Assembly (NCBI GenBank): GCA_037953625.1
Contig: CM075655.1
Span: 119,419,001 to 119,483,000 of the forward strand
DNA from: Crotalaria pallida
Lineage: Eukaryota > Streptophyta > Magnoliopsida > Fabales > Fabaceae
DNA length: 64,000 nucleotides
Reading direction: 5' to 3'
The position numbers were made by a program, and so were the translations under genes. Under the pieces are notes generated by a model. The model ran no database searches, had not been told where the DNA came from, and saw nothing but the letters and a program-made list of their open reading frames with translations. Shown in pieces: positions 12,974 through 25,800 of this stretch; position 1 is the first letter of the stretch; each line of letters starts with the position of its first letter.

Positions 12974-13665
12974 TAGAACAGAGTCTTTTTTTGTAAATTT
13001 GAAAAATTTAACTCAACTATGGTTATAATTAAATTAACTTTTTTATTTTCAATTATAAAAAAAGAGATTAATGGACATGTATTGATGGTATTTTTACACC
13101 ATCAGTCCATCATCCACCATTCATTTGTATTACTTTAATCTAAGAGTCAACGACCATAAACCGATGAATGGTGAATGATACATTGATGGTGTAAAAAATC
13201 TTTACATTGTCGATGCATTCTTCATTTTCTCATAAAAAAATTATTAAAAATGATTAAATTACAAATTTAAAAATTTGCAAAATGATACATAAACTCATAG
13301 CAAAGATGTCTAATACATGTTAACCGTATAAAACTAACACAAATGTTGTTATATGATCGGTTTAAGTGGGTTGGTGTTAATTCCTTCCCTCCCTATAAGG
13401 TATGAAAGTTTTTCTCTTGTTTTTATTAAAAAAAATTTCACATTTATTTTTGTTTCCATCGTTAGTTTCAAAGTTTTTGATCATTTTAAGTTAACTAATA
13501 TGATATACACATGTATTATTTTTTCTTTAATTTGGACTAATATAATATAGACATGTGTTTGACTCATGCAAATCATCATGTATAGAAGAATATTAATATC
13601 AAACTCATAAGATTTTGATATAAAGTATAAATCATCACTTTGCTTTGATTGACTGTACAGGTATA

Positions 13666-13947
13666 CTCTGTTCGATCTTTAATATAAGAAAAACAAGAAC
13701 AAGACGTACTTATATTATTCTCTAATATTAAAAAAAAGGAGTTAACTAATTTTTTATTCATAATACAATTATTCTTAACATATTTTTAAAAAGTACTAAT
13801 TTCATTTAATTTTTTTCATTCTTAATGCAACTTTTTTAAAGTGGCTATATTTTTTTTTATGAAGTTGTGAAAATTAAATACACCAAATTAACTTTCTTAA
13901 TTAGTGTGATTTCAATTACTTTTTCTTATAATAGAGATCGAAGGGAA
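13666..13947. mobile_element. MITE, family E
   Basis: Ends ctctgttcgatctttaatat and ttataatagagatcgaaggg are inverted repeats flanked by TA. It contains the uninterrupted site (catttaatttttttcattct) that in the 44172 copy holds a large insertion. Confidence 0.65.
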
Positions 13948-13963
13948 TATCTTTTTTCCCTTA

Positions 13964-14171
13964 CTCACTCTGGTCTCAAATATAAGCAAAAAAACTAACT
14001 TCATACTTATTAAAGAAGTTAGTTAGTTGAGTGCATTTAATTTTTTCGAAACATTAATTGAGAATGAAACAAAAATTAAATGATACAACCGCTTTATTGA
14101 AATATTTTAGGAATATGTGTATTTAAAATAAAAAATTAATTAAATTTTTCTTTTATTTGAGACCAAAGATA
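13964..14171. mobile_element. MITE-like element next to the previous copy
   Basis: ctcactctggtctcaaatat on the left and tttgagaccaaagata on the right form inverted ends; only about 16 bases separate it from the MITE at 13666-13947. The right boundary is approximate. Confidence 0.5.
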
Positions 14172-15042
14172 ATACTTATTTAACGTGTGTTTTCACGTAG
14201 AAGATGAAAAATTAAGGGTAGAGTTGTTTTCTTGTCTTTTTGTTTAAAAAGATACTAATGTCATTTTTAAATTTATCAATTATAGAATGATATGTATGGT
14301 ATGATATTTGTTCATTGTTAGCATTTAATTGTCTGATTATGTGTAATTTAGTAGAGTCTCTTTTATAAATTTTAAAAATTTAACTCAATCATGGTTCTAA
14401 TTATTCTAATTTTCAATAACATTATTACTTCTTTTCTATAACAACTTGTGTTAAGTCAAAATTTTTTAGAATCCCAATAACAATTCTAGGTGTAGTTTTG
14501 AAAAAAAAAATATATTAAATATTTATATTTTCAATACATTTAATAAACTTAATTCACTTTCTTTATAGACCTAAATTTCCATTAAAAACTCTTAGCTTAT
14601 ATATAAGATCAGAGCTAGGGAGTAGCACTTGAAATCCTAAGCTCTAAACCCACTCTACCTCTCCTTATCAACCTCGTGCTATCGTGCACAAGCCATAACA
14701 AATCAGTTATTTCATTTGTTTTATAAGTAGTGCATTTTAATATTATACATAAATTTTAAGAAATAATTAAATGATGTTAAATTTTAGAATATTGTTGGAA
14801 GTAGTGGTATTTTCAAGAAAAAACCTTTACCCCACATGTTTTTATTTCTAACCGTAGCACATTTAATGGATCGCTAAGAAGTCATTATTCAGTTGTTTCA
14901 ATACGGTCATTATTCTTGATTATTAAGTTTAATGATTTGGAATAATAATGACATATTAATTTGGTCATTATTGACCTTAATGACAATAAAACATTTTTTG
15001 TAGAGTTTATGACAATTTATTGCTCATCATGTTTGGTCATTA
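14172..15042. other. AT-rich intergenic sequence
   Basis: Contains MITE-like debris around 14424-14626 (ends with gagctagggagta) and a segment related to 12530-12720. No gene is supported. Confidence 0.5.
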
Positions 15043-15318
15043 CTCCCTCCGTCCCTAAATATAAAGTTTCTTTGGGGATTTCACGTTCATTAAGAAAGTG
15101 GAATAATTTAGTTAATTGTATTGGAAATGTGAACTTTTGATATGTAATTTCAAAATTACCTCTATTAATATTATTGAAAATCTAAAAAGTGTTAAATAAA
15201 TAGGAGTGTTTGTGGAAAAAAGTAATTAATGATCATTGAAAATTAGTATGAGGCTTTATAAATATAGACAAAATAAAAGTGTCAAGATGACTTTATATTT
15301 AGGGACGCAGGCAGGCAG
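15043..15318. mobile_element. MITE, family B (276 bp)
   Basis: ctccctccgtccctaaatat at the left; atatttagggacgcaggcag at the right, TA-flanked. The right end shows a small gcag duplication (gcaggcaggcag). Interior closely matches 5327-5597. Confidence 0.8.
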
Positions 15319-16021
15319 TACAATATTATGGCTCTAGCTATGTAAGGGTACGATTATTGCACAATTAGTATTGCAGAAGCTAAGTCGAAGATGAAAAAAA
15401 CATAGAACTATACATTCCTTAACCCTCTAATTTTTTCCTCCTTTCCTCAGGTTTAGCAACTTAATTTTGTGAGAATCCAAATTTATTGCCTTGGGTATAC
15501 AAGTTAGGAAACTATTGTGCTAACCATGTGAGAAAAACCGATTACGCGATTATCCAAAAATCTTATTTTTAAGGCAATGGTATTTTCCACTACACAGTTA
15601 TTTTCAACTATTTTTCAAACAATTTCGATCGCAATGCCCTTATGTAATTATTATTGAAAAGAAAAAAAAATATTGAAAATAAAAGAAAAAATATGATAAA
15701 TAAAGATTTAATTGAGACGAAAAATAATATTAATTATGTATTGAATTTTATAAAAAAAAACAAAATATACATTAAAAAATTATATAAACAATGAAAAAAA
15801 CTACTACCGTATATACGTGAAAAGCTGGAAAAAGTTCAGTTCAACTTAATTTGTCCAAAATAAAAAGTTACAATTTCAACTCCATTCAATACAAGGCCGG
15901 AGTCGCGGCAGAACAAGTCAGCTGCTACCAGTAACGAAAATTTGACAATATATAAAGATATATGTAAAAATTAGATGAGAAAATAACATAAAGAAATTAT
16001 TCACCTTTCTCTTGTGACAAA

Positions 16022-16052
<31 letters not shown>

Positions 16053-17041
16053 TTTTTGCTTAAATAAATTTTTAATATTTATATAGGGTTAATTATGTGA
16101 TCAATTGTATGTTGAAAAATTTTAGGCCTATTTTATTTTTTGTAAAGTTATTAAAATTTGAAATTCATTATCTTCCGTCAATTTTTAGCCATTATATAAT
16201 GGTATGATTGACAATAGTATAAGTTAAGTAGTGGCTAATATTGACACGTGTTAAACACATCTGTAATTATTCATTTTAAATTTATTTTGATATTTTTTAA
16301 GTATTTGATTTAATTAAGTGAATAAAATAAATAAAAATATAATTGTACACAGGGTTTGACACTTGATAATAGGTGACAAGGATAACTACAACTTGACCAT
16401 GTTATTATGAATTACTCTCAAACCACTTTACAAATACTGTAATTGTTAAAACCAACACAGATAAGATGAAATTTAAAATTCTGTAACTTTATAAAAACAA
16501 AAATATGTTGATTTTTTTTAGAAACTAATTACAAATTCTGTCATTCGGGCACCAAAAAATTATTTAAGTATTTATTTCCTACCTTTTGCCTTCTAATTTC
16601 ATCATATTTTTCCTTGCATGAGCAAAAGATGTTCATTAACATGTTAATGTTAATTAATGCAACACTCGCGAACAGCGAGGGAAATATTCTAATGTCAACT
16701 TAGCTTTTTTGTGGACCACATGGAGATCGTGTTAAGAAATTAAACTAATAACAGTAATTCGAAATATTATAAATTTGAATCCTGAAAAATAAAATTATTG
16801 TATTTTATGTTATCTCAATATACAATATTTTTTACCACCAAGAGTGCTGGTGTAGTTGTAAGGTTACGTTAAGATTCTAGGAAAAAATTAAGGTTTGCTG
16901 ATAAGAATATTAATGGAGATGATAAATTTGATTATGCTGAAAATATTATTTTTTTTCTATAATAATAAAGTGGAAAAATACTCAAAAAAAAAAAAACAAA
17001 TAGTCTTTTCTAATTGAAATACTTATAGTTAATAATTAAAA
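15319..17041. other. AT-rich intergenic sequence
   Basis: A (TA)n tract lies at 16024-16050. No coding frame or RNA gene is supported. Confidence 0.55.
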
Positions 17042-17422
17042 AAAAGTTTAAATATATATTTTTTTCATGAAAATTTAGAATTTTTTTATTTGGTTCCTAT
17101 ATATATAAAAAAATTTAGTTGGTTTTGATTTTCTTATTTAACAAAAAACAACAATTTTATTTTTTTTATTAAGAGCATTAGGTGTACTCAAACCAATTTT
17201 ATTTTCGTTGGTTTTGATCTCTAAATGTTTTAGAATTTATTTTTAGTCCTTAGTGATAACATGATTGACTATTGCATCTAACATGTGGCTTAATAATTAC
17301 TGTTATAGCCAATTGTGATTTTGAAACATCATCTAAAATGACTAAAATCAAAATTTTGAAATACTTAAGGATCAAAATCAAAAATCGATAAATTTTTACT
17401 AGCCAAAAATATATTTAAGCAA
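17042..17422. mobile_element. Degenerate foldback element
   Basis: Left agtttaaatatatatttttt and right aaaaatatatttaagc are inverted, and the arms contain opposed gttttgatctctaaatg / ggatcaaaatcaaaa stretches. The TSD is not clear. Confidence 0.4.
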
Positions 17423-17463
17423 AAAAATAAATAAAAGAGAGATGATCACCCTAATAAATATGT

Positions 17464-18246
17464 TTAAGCTTAAATATACTTTTGGTCCCTCTAGTTTTAT
17501 TTTACGAATCTAGTCCTTTAAACTTTCATATTAAGTAATTTTAGTTCATCCATCTAAATTTAGATTAATGGGCTTATAGTGCTTGACTAATATTGGACAC
17601 CTGTCACCATCATGAAAGTTTATGTGAATTTTTTCTTTTTATTTTAAAATATGAAATATTGATATATTGAAAAATATATTGAATATTATTTAAAATATAA
17701 AAAATATATTAAAAATCATAAAATAAAAAAATAATATATAAAAAAACTACCTAGATGAAAATTCTACAGTTCCTTTTTTTTGTTTGAACCCTGGTATCCG
17801 ATCCGACCCACTGGGTCGACTAATCTAGTTCGAGGAGGGGGTCCCGGTGTTAAGGTTTTATTCGTCTCCCAACATTGTTGCGGGCGATCGAACCGTGGTT
17901 CGTCCTACCAAGTGCAGCCTCTGGCACCACTACATCAACAACTCGTTGATATTCTGCAGTTCTTTTTAAATATATTTTTTATTTTTAATAATTTTTATTA
18001 TATTCAATATATAGTATTTTATATTTTTAAATAAATAAGAAGATCCACTTGGGTTTTGTGATGTTGACATGTGTCGTCTCACGGCCAGCCACATTAGTCT
18101 CGTTGATCTCAAGTCAGATAGATAGATTAATGTTACGAGATGTGAAAATTTGAGGTATTAAATTTTTCCAAAAAAAAAAACTAGAGAGTATCAAGGTTAA
18201 ATAATCCAAATTGTCAAAATTGAAAAACGAAATGTGCATTTAAGTC
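17464..18246. mobile_element. Degenerate foldback element containing a SINE
   Basis: Begins taagcttaaatatacttttg gtccct and ends aaatgtgcatttaag; the arms are weakly inverted. A SINE (17774-17950) lies inside it. Boundaries are approximate. Confidence 0.35.
17774..17950 (-). mobile_element. tRNA-derived SINE with approximate TSD
   Basis: On the minus strand it has a tRNA-like head: gtagtggtgccag (A-box-like) and ggttcgatcgccc (B-box-like), and ends in an A-rich tail. attctacagttcc (17761) and attctgcagttct (17951) flank it as a direct repeat with two differences. The ATG frame at 17780-18034 is an artefact of this element. Confidence 0.65.
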
Positions 18247-18382
18247 ATATAATTCTACATACAAATTCTAATGGTAGCATAAAATTGACATGTCACTTGA
18301 AAATTAAACACTGATAACGGAAGTATTAATGATGAAAGTACGCTATTGTATGACACATCACATTCGTGTGTGATTAGAAAAA

Positions 18383-18384
<2 letters not shown>

Positions 18385-18422
<38 letters not shown>
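18385..18422. repeat. (TA)n microsatellite
   Basis: Uninterrupted TA dinucleotide repeat. Others are at 1388-1432, 16024-16050, 24461-24485 and 31722-31749. Confidence 0.9.
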
Positions 18423-18426
<4 letters not shown>

Positions 18427-18912
18427 GGTTTTTAAGGAAAATATATTATTTGTAATTAAAAAATATTTTTATGAGCAACTCATATATTTATTCAACAATG
18501 TTTACCTTGTCTTAAACTAACGTCATACATATTGTCATCCATATTTCTTAGTATCATTTACATTTTGTATTCTTCATTCATACACATTTCCTTTTAAAAT
18601 ACACAAAACAAACGCTGAACACGATATTGGTGTCCGTTTTGGTATGTATATATACACCTAGCAGAAAATGTTATATCAAAGTCTTTAAGGATATTTGTTA
18701 CCATTTGTATTTACAATAGGCACTAGTTAGAAAAACTCAATTTTAAATAATTGAATTCAAGCAGAAAATGATACTGTAGTTTAGGTTTTACAATATCATT
18801 ATAATTCGGGCCAAATAATTTGCTTTAATTAATAATATAATCTTTTAACATCTTATTAATCAAGGTTTTATTAATTGTAATAATTATGCTAACTGGTTCA
18901 CGCAAATAATTA

Positions 18913-19458
18913 CTCCCTCCGGTCCTATTTATAAGACCCTTTTGGGGTTTTTCACTCCCATCAAGGAGAGTGGATAAATTTGTTAGTGGCATTGGAAATG
19001 TGAAAATTTGATATACTTTTCAAAACTACCCCTATAATTATTATTGGAACTCTAAAAAGTGTTGACTTTATAGGGGTGTTAGTGGAAAGAAGTAATTACT
19101 CCCTCCGTTCCAATTTAACTGTCACTTTAGCAATTTCACACATATTAAGAAAGTCATTTAATATTTCAATTTTCAAGAGAATTATTAAATAACTTTACTA
19201 TAATACCCTCAAAGTACATTAATTATCACTCATTTCACATATTTCAACATATTAAATGCAAGGTTAAAGGTGGAAAAAACCAATTAATACATCCTCGAAT
19301 TTCTAAAGCGACAAATAATTTGGAACAAGTTAAAAATGCTAAAGTGACAGATAATATGGAACGGAGGGAGTAAATGTTATTGAAAATTGGAAATGGGTCT
19401 TATAAATAGGACCAAAATAAAAACCCCAAAAAGGTCTTATAAATAGGACCGGAGGGAG
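18913..19458. mobile_element. MITE, family B, interrupted by a family C MITE
   Basis: ctccctccggtcctatttat at the left and ataaataggaccggagggag at the right are perfect inverted ends with TA on both sides. The interior is split by 19099-19370; joined, it reads agtaattaatgttattgaaa, as in the intact copy at 15043 (agtaattaatgatcattgaa). Confidence 0.85.
19099..19370. mobile_element. MITE, family C (272 bp), nested
   Basis: ctccctccgttccaatttaa at the left and atatggaacggagggag at the right, TA duplicated. It is the reverse complement of the free copy at 20447-20718. Confidence 0.85.
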
Positions 19459-19460
19459 TA

Positions 19461-20446
19461 TTCCTAAATGTTAGGCACAACTCTGCTAAAAACAGTTACT
19501 ATTTCTTAAACCAATCCGCCACTTTACAATTATAGTTTACTTCACATTGCAATTCATCATCTTCACTGCCACTGGCGAATGTTTGATAATTTGACAACTT
19601 CAATTACTAGAAAGTTTATTGTTATTAACTTGTGTCCCTTTCAAGAGTGGAAGTGCTATTGGCTTTTAATTATTAGAAGCATGCGACGTAGCTCTTAAAG
19701 CTTAACCTCCACATCAACTAGGATTATTACTATAATAATCAGGAGGGTTAACATTACATGCATGAGAAACAAAAAAGAATCAGAGTTAGGACTATGAAAG
19801 AAACGTTTTTCTTTGAATTGTATGATCGGGTGAAGCTGGATAATGTGAAAAGGACGGAGTATTACAGAAATAGTCAAGAAGGTGATATCACTTGATTGAT
19901 ATTTTACCTCCGAGACAGGGCATGCATTGAGATCCACTAATTAACAAGCATAATAGACCCTTAGCTAGATCACATTAGTGAACCATAATAACTTTGTTTT
20001 TTCTAACAACTTTTTTTCCCAAATATAGGTCAAATTGTACTACAATTTTTTGGTAAAAAAAAATAAGAATCGTATCATTTCAATTTTTTTTCTTTTACAA
20101 AGAAAGTTATCAAATTAAATTTTAAGGTGCACCTAATAAATTTGAAAGTTAAAGGCTGAAAACAAAGAACGCAACAAAAATCGAGTTGTTGCTTGTTCAA
20201 TGTTGATCTGTCCAGCCACTTCAAAAAAAAAATAAAATGTTGATCTGTCCAGGGCGAGTGGTCTCCATGCTGAACAGTGAGTGTGACGTTCCAAAGTTGT
20301 AGACCGTTTAACTAATTTTGTGTGGTCTATTAATGCAAGAGCATTTATTTTTCAAATACTTGTGGCCCATGCAATGTACGTAAGTCACCTATATAATCAT
20401 AATCATAATAGTACTTTGAAGTGTAGTTCATAAAGGATTCAATGTA
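19461..20446. other. Intergenic sequence
   Basis: No gene supported. The minus frame 19695-19937 lacks recognisable domains. Confidence 0.5.
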
Positions 20447-20718
20447 CTCCCTCCGTTCCATATTATCTGTCACTTTAGCATTTTTAACTTGTTCCAAATT
20501 ATTTGTCGCTTTAGAATTTCGAGGATGTATTAATTGATTTTTTTCACCTTTAACCTTGCATTTAATGTGTTGAAATATGTGAAATGGGTGATAATTAATG
20601 TACTTTGAGGGTATTATAGTAAAGTTATCTAATAATTCTTTTGAAAATTGAAATATTAAATGACTTTCTTAATCCGTGTGAAATTTCTAAAGTGACAGTT
20701 AAATTGGAACGGAGGGAG
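20447..20718. mobile_element. MITE, family C (272 bp)
   Basis: ctccctccgttccatattat and ttaaattggaacggagggag are inverted ends, TA-flanked. Nearly identical in reverse to 19099-19370. Confidence 0.85.
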
Positions 20719-20728
20719 TAACATTTTA

Positions 20729-21025
20729 CTCCCTCAGTCCCTTAATATAGGGCACCATATTGATAGAATTTGTGTCACTTTTTATAAGTCGTTTTAGAAT
20801 ATCTAGGTAGTATTAAAGAGTTTATTCCAAATACACCCCTCATAATTACATAGGGGTGATAGAATAATAATTACAATAGAGAGAGAAATTAATAAAGTTG
20901 TAAAGTTTTAAATAGGGGTAACTTTGGAATGACAACATATTTTTTGATAAAATTTAGAGTAATAATTACTTTTCTTAATCTGCGTGAATTAGGTAAAAGT
21001 AACTTATATTAAGGGACAGAGGGAG
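20729..21025. mobile_element. MITE, family D (about 297 bp)
   Basis: ctccctcagtcccttaatat and atattaagggacagagggag are inverted ends, TA-flanked, only 8 bases from the family C MITE on its left. Confidence 0.8.
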
Positions 21026-22702
21026 TAATATCTTTGTATGTCTCATGTGATGTGCATGTGAAGTGTATTAAAGTGTGTTTTGTAAATAAATAATTAAATG
21101 TTAATTAATGAGCTAAATCATATTTAGATTAAAAAAAGGAATTGTTTTTTAAGATCCATTAGCTTGATGGAAGCTAATGGATTTCCTAACCATAACATAT
21201 TCTCTCTTTTACCATCACATAACAACACAGAAAGAATAGTAGAGACGACAAAGGAATATAAACCTTGTTTCCTGGTTTTTGGTAAAATAACGTTGAAGAA
21301 CTCTTTCAAATATAGCAATGGATAGAGGTTAATAATTATATTCTTTTATTATCTTTATAACACGTAAAGGTCATGTAATTTTAAGATCCTATTATTATAG
21401 TTGTAACGAACAAATTAAAACTACGGCTTATACAACGCCCCCTTTTGCCATGTCTAAGAGACCTCCGTGGAAATCTTCTCCTTCTCTGCCATTTTTTGTG
21501 GAAAATGAGAATTCTGGTCCAGCGCCCCTTTTGCTATGTCTGGGAGAACTCCGTCGAAATCTTCTCTAAGACCTGCTGGATACACTAAGATTTTGCCACG
21601 TGAATTTTACTGCAAGTAATCTTGAATGATCCATCGTTGCATGGAAATGAGATTTGGAAAGAAAAAAAGATAGAGAGCTATTTTAACCTATACATTCATG
21701 TATAGGTTGAGTATACATTAAAGAGAGATAACTATTTATAATTAAATAATTATTTATTGAATATAAATCTTTTTATATGAAAAAATATTTTTAATATTTT
21801 TATGGATTTTTTATAACTAAATTATTTTTTAAAATTTTCTTGACCTGATGCGTAGACTAGAAAAAAAAAAAAAAAGAAAGAGAGAAGGGATATGGCTCAA
21901 GTGCCAGAAAATAACAATCATCCATTGATGCATGTGAGGGTTTTATCCATTGATTTTAAAGTGAAATCTCTTTGAAAAGAAAATTAATAATTGAAACCCT
22001 CGAATACATCAATGCATGCATGCTTATTTTTTCATGCTCCAAATACTAGGAGTAGTGATAGAAAGCTAAAAAGCTATTCTACCAAGTGATTAATTCCACA
22101 AGTTATTTTACTCCTAAAAAAAAGCTGATAAAAGATAATTAAAAGAAACTCTGTTTTTCATTGATTTGTGAGTAATAATTACAAAGACTTAAATAGGAAA
22201 TAATAAACCTAAAAGTGATTTATGTTATAGAAGTGTCAACATCTCATTCAATAAGAACATTCTAAAAAAATACTTAATAAACTATTTCTTTACTAAATTA
22301 TTTAACAAAAATTATCTTATTCCTTTCTTCCAAGTAGATTCATTGATCCATTTTATTTTAATTAATTAGGCTTAGCATCCTATCAAGTAGTATGCTTTTT
22401 CTGCTTCATTTTCCAATTCGTGCATAGCTGTTAAAATAGTCAACTCGGCTCATCTGGGTTCGCTTAATTGCAATGAGTTATTACTTCCTCCATTTTATAT
22501 GTAATTCAAGTAGTATTGTTTAAGGATGATATATATAAAAAATAAGAAATATTTAATCAGAGTTAAATTTTATTTTATTTTGACCAAAATATCTTATTTT
22601 TTATTTATGATAATGTATCTAATTTTTTTTTTAAAAAAGAAAACTATAGTTGATGTATATATAATGATATATATATATATATAATTTAAAAAACGTTACT
22701 TT
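21026..22702. other. Intergenic sequence with a direct repeat
   Basis: cgcccccttttgccatgtct (21436) and cgccccttttgctatgtct (21523) begin two copies of about 45 bases, 87 bases apart. The rest is AT-rich with no gene. Confidence 0.5.
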
Positions 22703-22804
22703 TTTTTTTGTTTACATGAGAGGTCTGGGACTAGAACCCATGACCTGGGGGAGGGGGAATCCTAAATGTTCCTGCAGCCACCAACTGGGCTGTCTTACGC
22801 GGAC
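22703..22804 (-). mobile_element. Short tRNA-derived SINE with perfect 16-bp TSD
   Basis: On the minus strand it begins gtccgcgtaagacagcccag, has ttggtggctgcagg (A-box-like) and gggttctagtccc (B-box-like), and ends in an oligo-A tail. taaaaaacgttacttt is repeated exactly at 22687-22702 and 22805-22820. The 102-base length is short for a SINE. Confidence 0.75.
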
Positions 22805-22820
22805 TAAAAAACGTTACTTT

Positions 22821-25800
22821 AGTTTGATCAAGTTTTCCCGTTTTAGATTTGAGATTCCTTGTCGTCGAATTGAACTTAGTCTCAGCATCAATGAGATTGT
22901 TATCTTGAAATTAAAGATTATTAAATCTCTTGTTAGATAGAGTCCGATTTTGACAATTGCTGAGATAATCTATGTTCACATGGAATAGTCTATTGTTGCA
23001 ATGTATTTTGCTTTCCCTATAACTATTATTAGTGTGAAATCTCTTGTACTGTTTTTGATATGTGAATAAAATACACATTTCCCTTGAAAAAAAATTTCCC
23101 CATTTATTAAAAAAAAATCCGATCCTAAAAAAATCTTAAAACAATACTCCACGAAAAGACGAGATGATGTAGAAAGTACTACTCAAACCTCGAAAGTGAG
23201 TGGCTCATTTTAACAGCAAATTTTGATCAACCTACCTCAACACTGATGGGTAATTAATTAGTGGGTTAAGACGTTAAAGCGTTTGAACCGCTTCTATTAA
23301 AGGATGAGAAAAAAAGGATGGAAATTAAAGACACGTTACTTCTCTATACCGATGGGAAAGTACTCAAGGCCAAAAAATAAAGTAAAATAATACTTTCACT
23401 CTTTTTTTAATTAGTACATGAAATGTGGGGAAGAGATATATAAGAAAAAAAAAAGTAATTGATAATGTGACATGACATGAAAAAAAATAAGAAAAATAAA
23501 ATGAGAGTGTAAAAGAAAAAGTTGTAAAAATATAAAGATTATTAGAAAATAAATGATTGCTAATTAAGCATATAAGATGGTTCTGCACATGAATTAAAAA
23601 AAATTGGTTAATATTATTAATGGTAGTATGTATTTAGTATAACCTTTCAAAATTATCCCAATAGAGGAACTGTGTAAACTTTTTTTTTTTTTAATCTTGT
23701 AAACTTTGTTTGCGTATATAATATGCTGCCCCTATATAGCTAGCTTTTAGCAGTTAGCACAAACCAACACATGGAGTTTTATCATGAATTAACATTAACT
23801 TTCCTTATACGGACATCAGAAAATAGTTTACCTATTGATAATGTAAAGTTTTTATTAATTCTTGGTGTATTATTTTTTATTCTCAGATTTATGATTATAT
23901 ATAAACATTTAAATAAAAATAATACAAATGAATAGTATATAATATATCGGTAATATAAAAAATAGTGTATAAAATTTTAAATTCTATGGACATTATTGAG
24001 TTAAGGATTATGCTAACAAATACCTAAGAGCATTGTTTAAACATTCCGAAACAAATAGCTCAACATAGAAAAATTAAGTTAAATATTTTTCGATTTATTA
24101 AATGCATCATTTTTTAAGATAAAAATAATTTTTTCTTAATTAAACAATATTCTTAAAGCATTTGTTAATATTTTGCCAGAGAATGCAGCGGATAACACGG
24201 AATTGTGTTCTTCCAATACCAGTTGAATTTTGTTAGCTAGTTGGCGAATCCCCTGAGCAATTACAAGAACGAAGAAGATTGGCTCATCAGCACTTCTGTA
24301 TTATCCGTGTTTAATTAATTAGAAGGTTTTTTTTGCATGCTCCCATCAATGATTACGTACACTCCTCTATTTCACCTATTCAACCTTGTGCATTGTTGTT
24401 TCTGAGCTCTAGTTTTGTGTTTAGAGCGAGTAATGTTATGTGTCCAGTTTCTTTTTCTTTAATATATATATATATATATATATATTTTTACAGGCAACAT
24501 TATGGGCGGTGGATATAAATACATATACTATATATTCTCAGACGCATTTTATCATATTGTTGTCTTCTGGTTTTGAATGGAAAAAATTGATACATTTACT
24601 TGCATTGCACCTTAATTATAATTAATCATCACAAGGTAACCTATTGTTCCAACTTTGTCCATACTTATTAAGTGCTGCAAGCAACACCACTTCTTATTAT
24701 GCACCGTACAAATTGCTATATATATATATATCCTATATATTAGTATAAACTAACACTAGGTTCCAAAAAATTCTACGCGGGTTGGATTAATATTTTTAGC
24801 AACTAGCATTACGGACCAAGAAGGAAGAAATTAAATAATTCCAAATAAATATTTTGCTACTTGCTATCAAGCTATGATGAGCTAATTAATAAGGAAAAAC
24901 TTCTCTAAACATTGACAACCTTTACTACGTTCAAATTACATATAGAATAAAGGATAAAGAAGTGTAGTGTTCCATAAATCTTCAAACAATTATACGTGCA
25001 AGCCATGCAATAATATTTTTTTTCCTAATTAAGCGCACCAGGCCGGATAAGATAAATTATAAACTATTAATTATATGCCTGGCGATTCACAATGCAAGAA
25101 AAAAGCGCATTGATATATTGAAAATTCAATTATGCTGCATGGTACGAATATAAAAATTTGTAAAAAAAACATGAACGATGTGGCTCTCTCACCTCCCTTC
25201 ATTTCTCTACCACTTTTCAATCTCTACTGCTTGAGTTCTTCCTTCTCTTTTGCACCCTCTTTATCTTATTCTTCTACTCTCTCCCATGATTCCACCTCTT
25301 TGTGCTTTTGTTTGTATTTTTTTCCCCTTACAAGCCACTTTCTGGATTTTATATATTCTTATTCATGATAATGCCTTGCCTTCGATACCCCAATATATAA
25401 TTCGCAGAAGAAGTAAAAATCTTTAACATCATTTTTTAGAATTTTTTTTATTTACTCTCTTTTTCGGCAAATTTTTTTCATCACTTGATAAAAAAAAGAT
25501 TGAGATAAGAACAACAAAACAAGGAAGCGTCTTGCTATCATCGTACAGTTACAATGAGTCTTATTTTTCCGATATTCAATGCTTTGCAAAAAAATAATCT
25601 CCTTTATTCATAGTGTTCAGCAATCGTTGGCACTAGTGTTAAAATGATTTATAAAATTTGAATATAGGGTGTGTAGGGTCTGGGATGTTTGATGTGTCCC
25701 AGAGTCTGATTTTGATGTATGACGTTGACAACTAGTTCCCGATGAAGGAACATAACAGCCTAAGTCAGCATTATTTGAGTATGTGTTTGTGTGAGATAAG

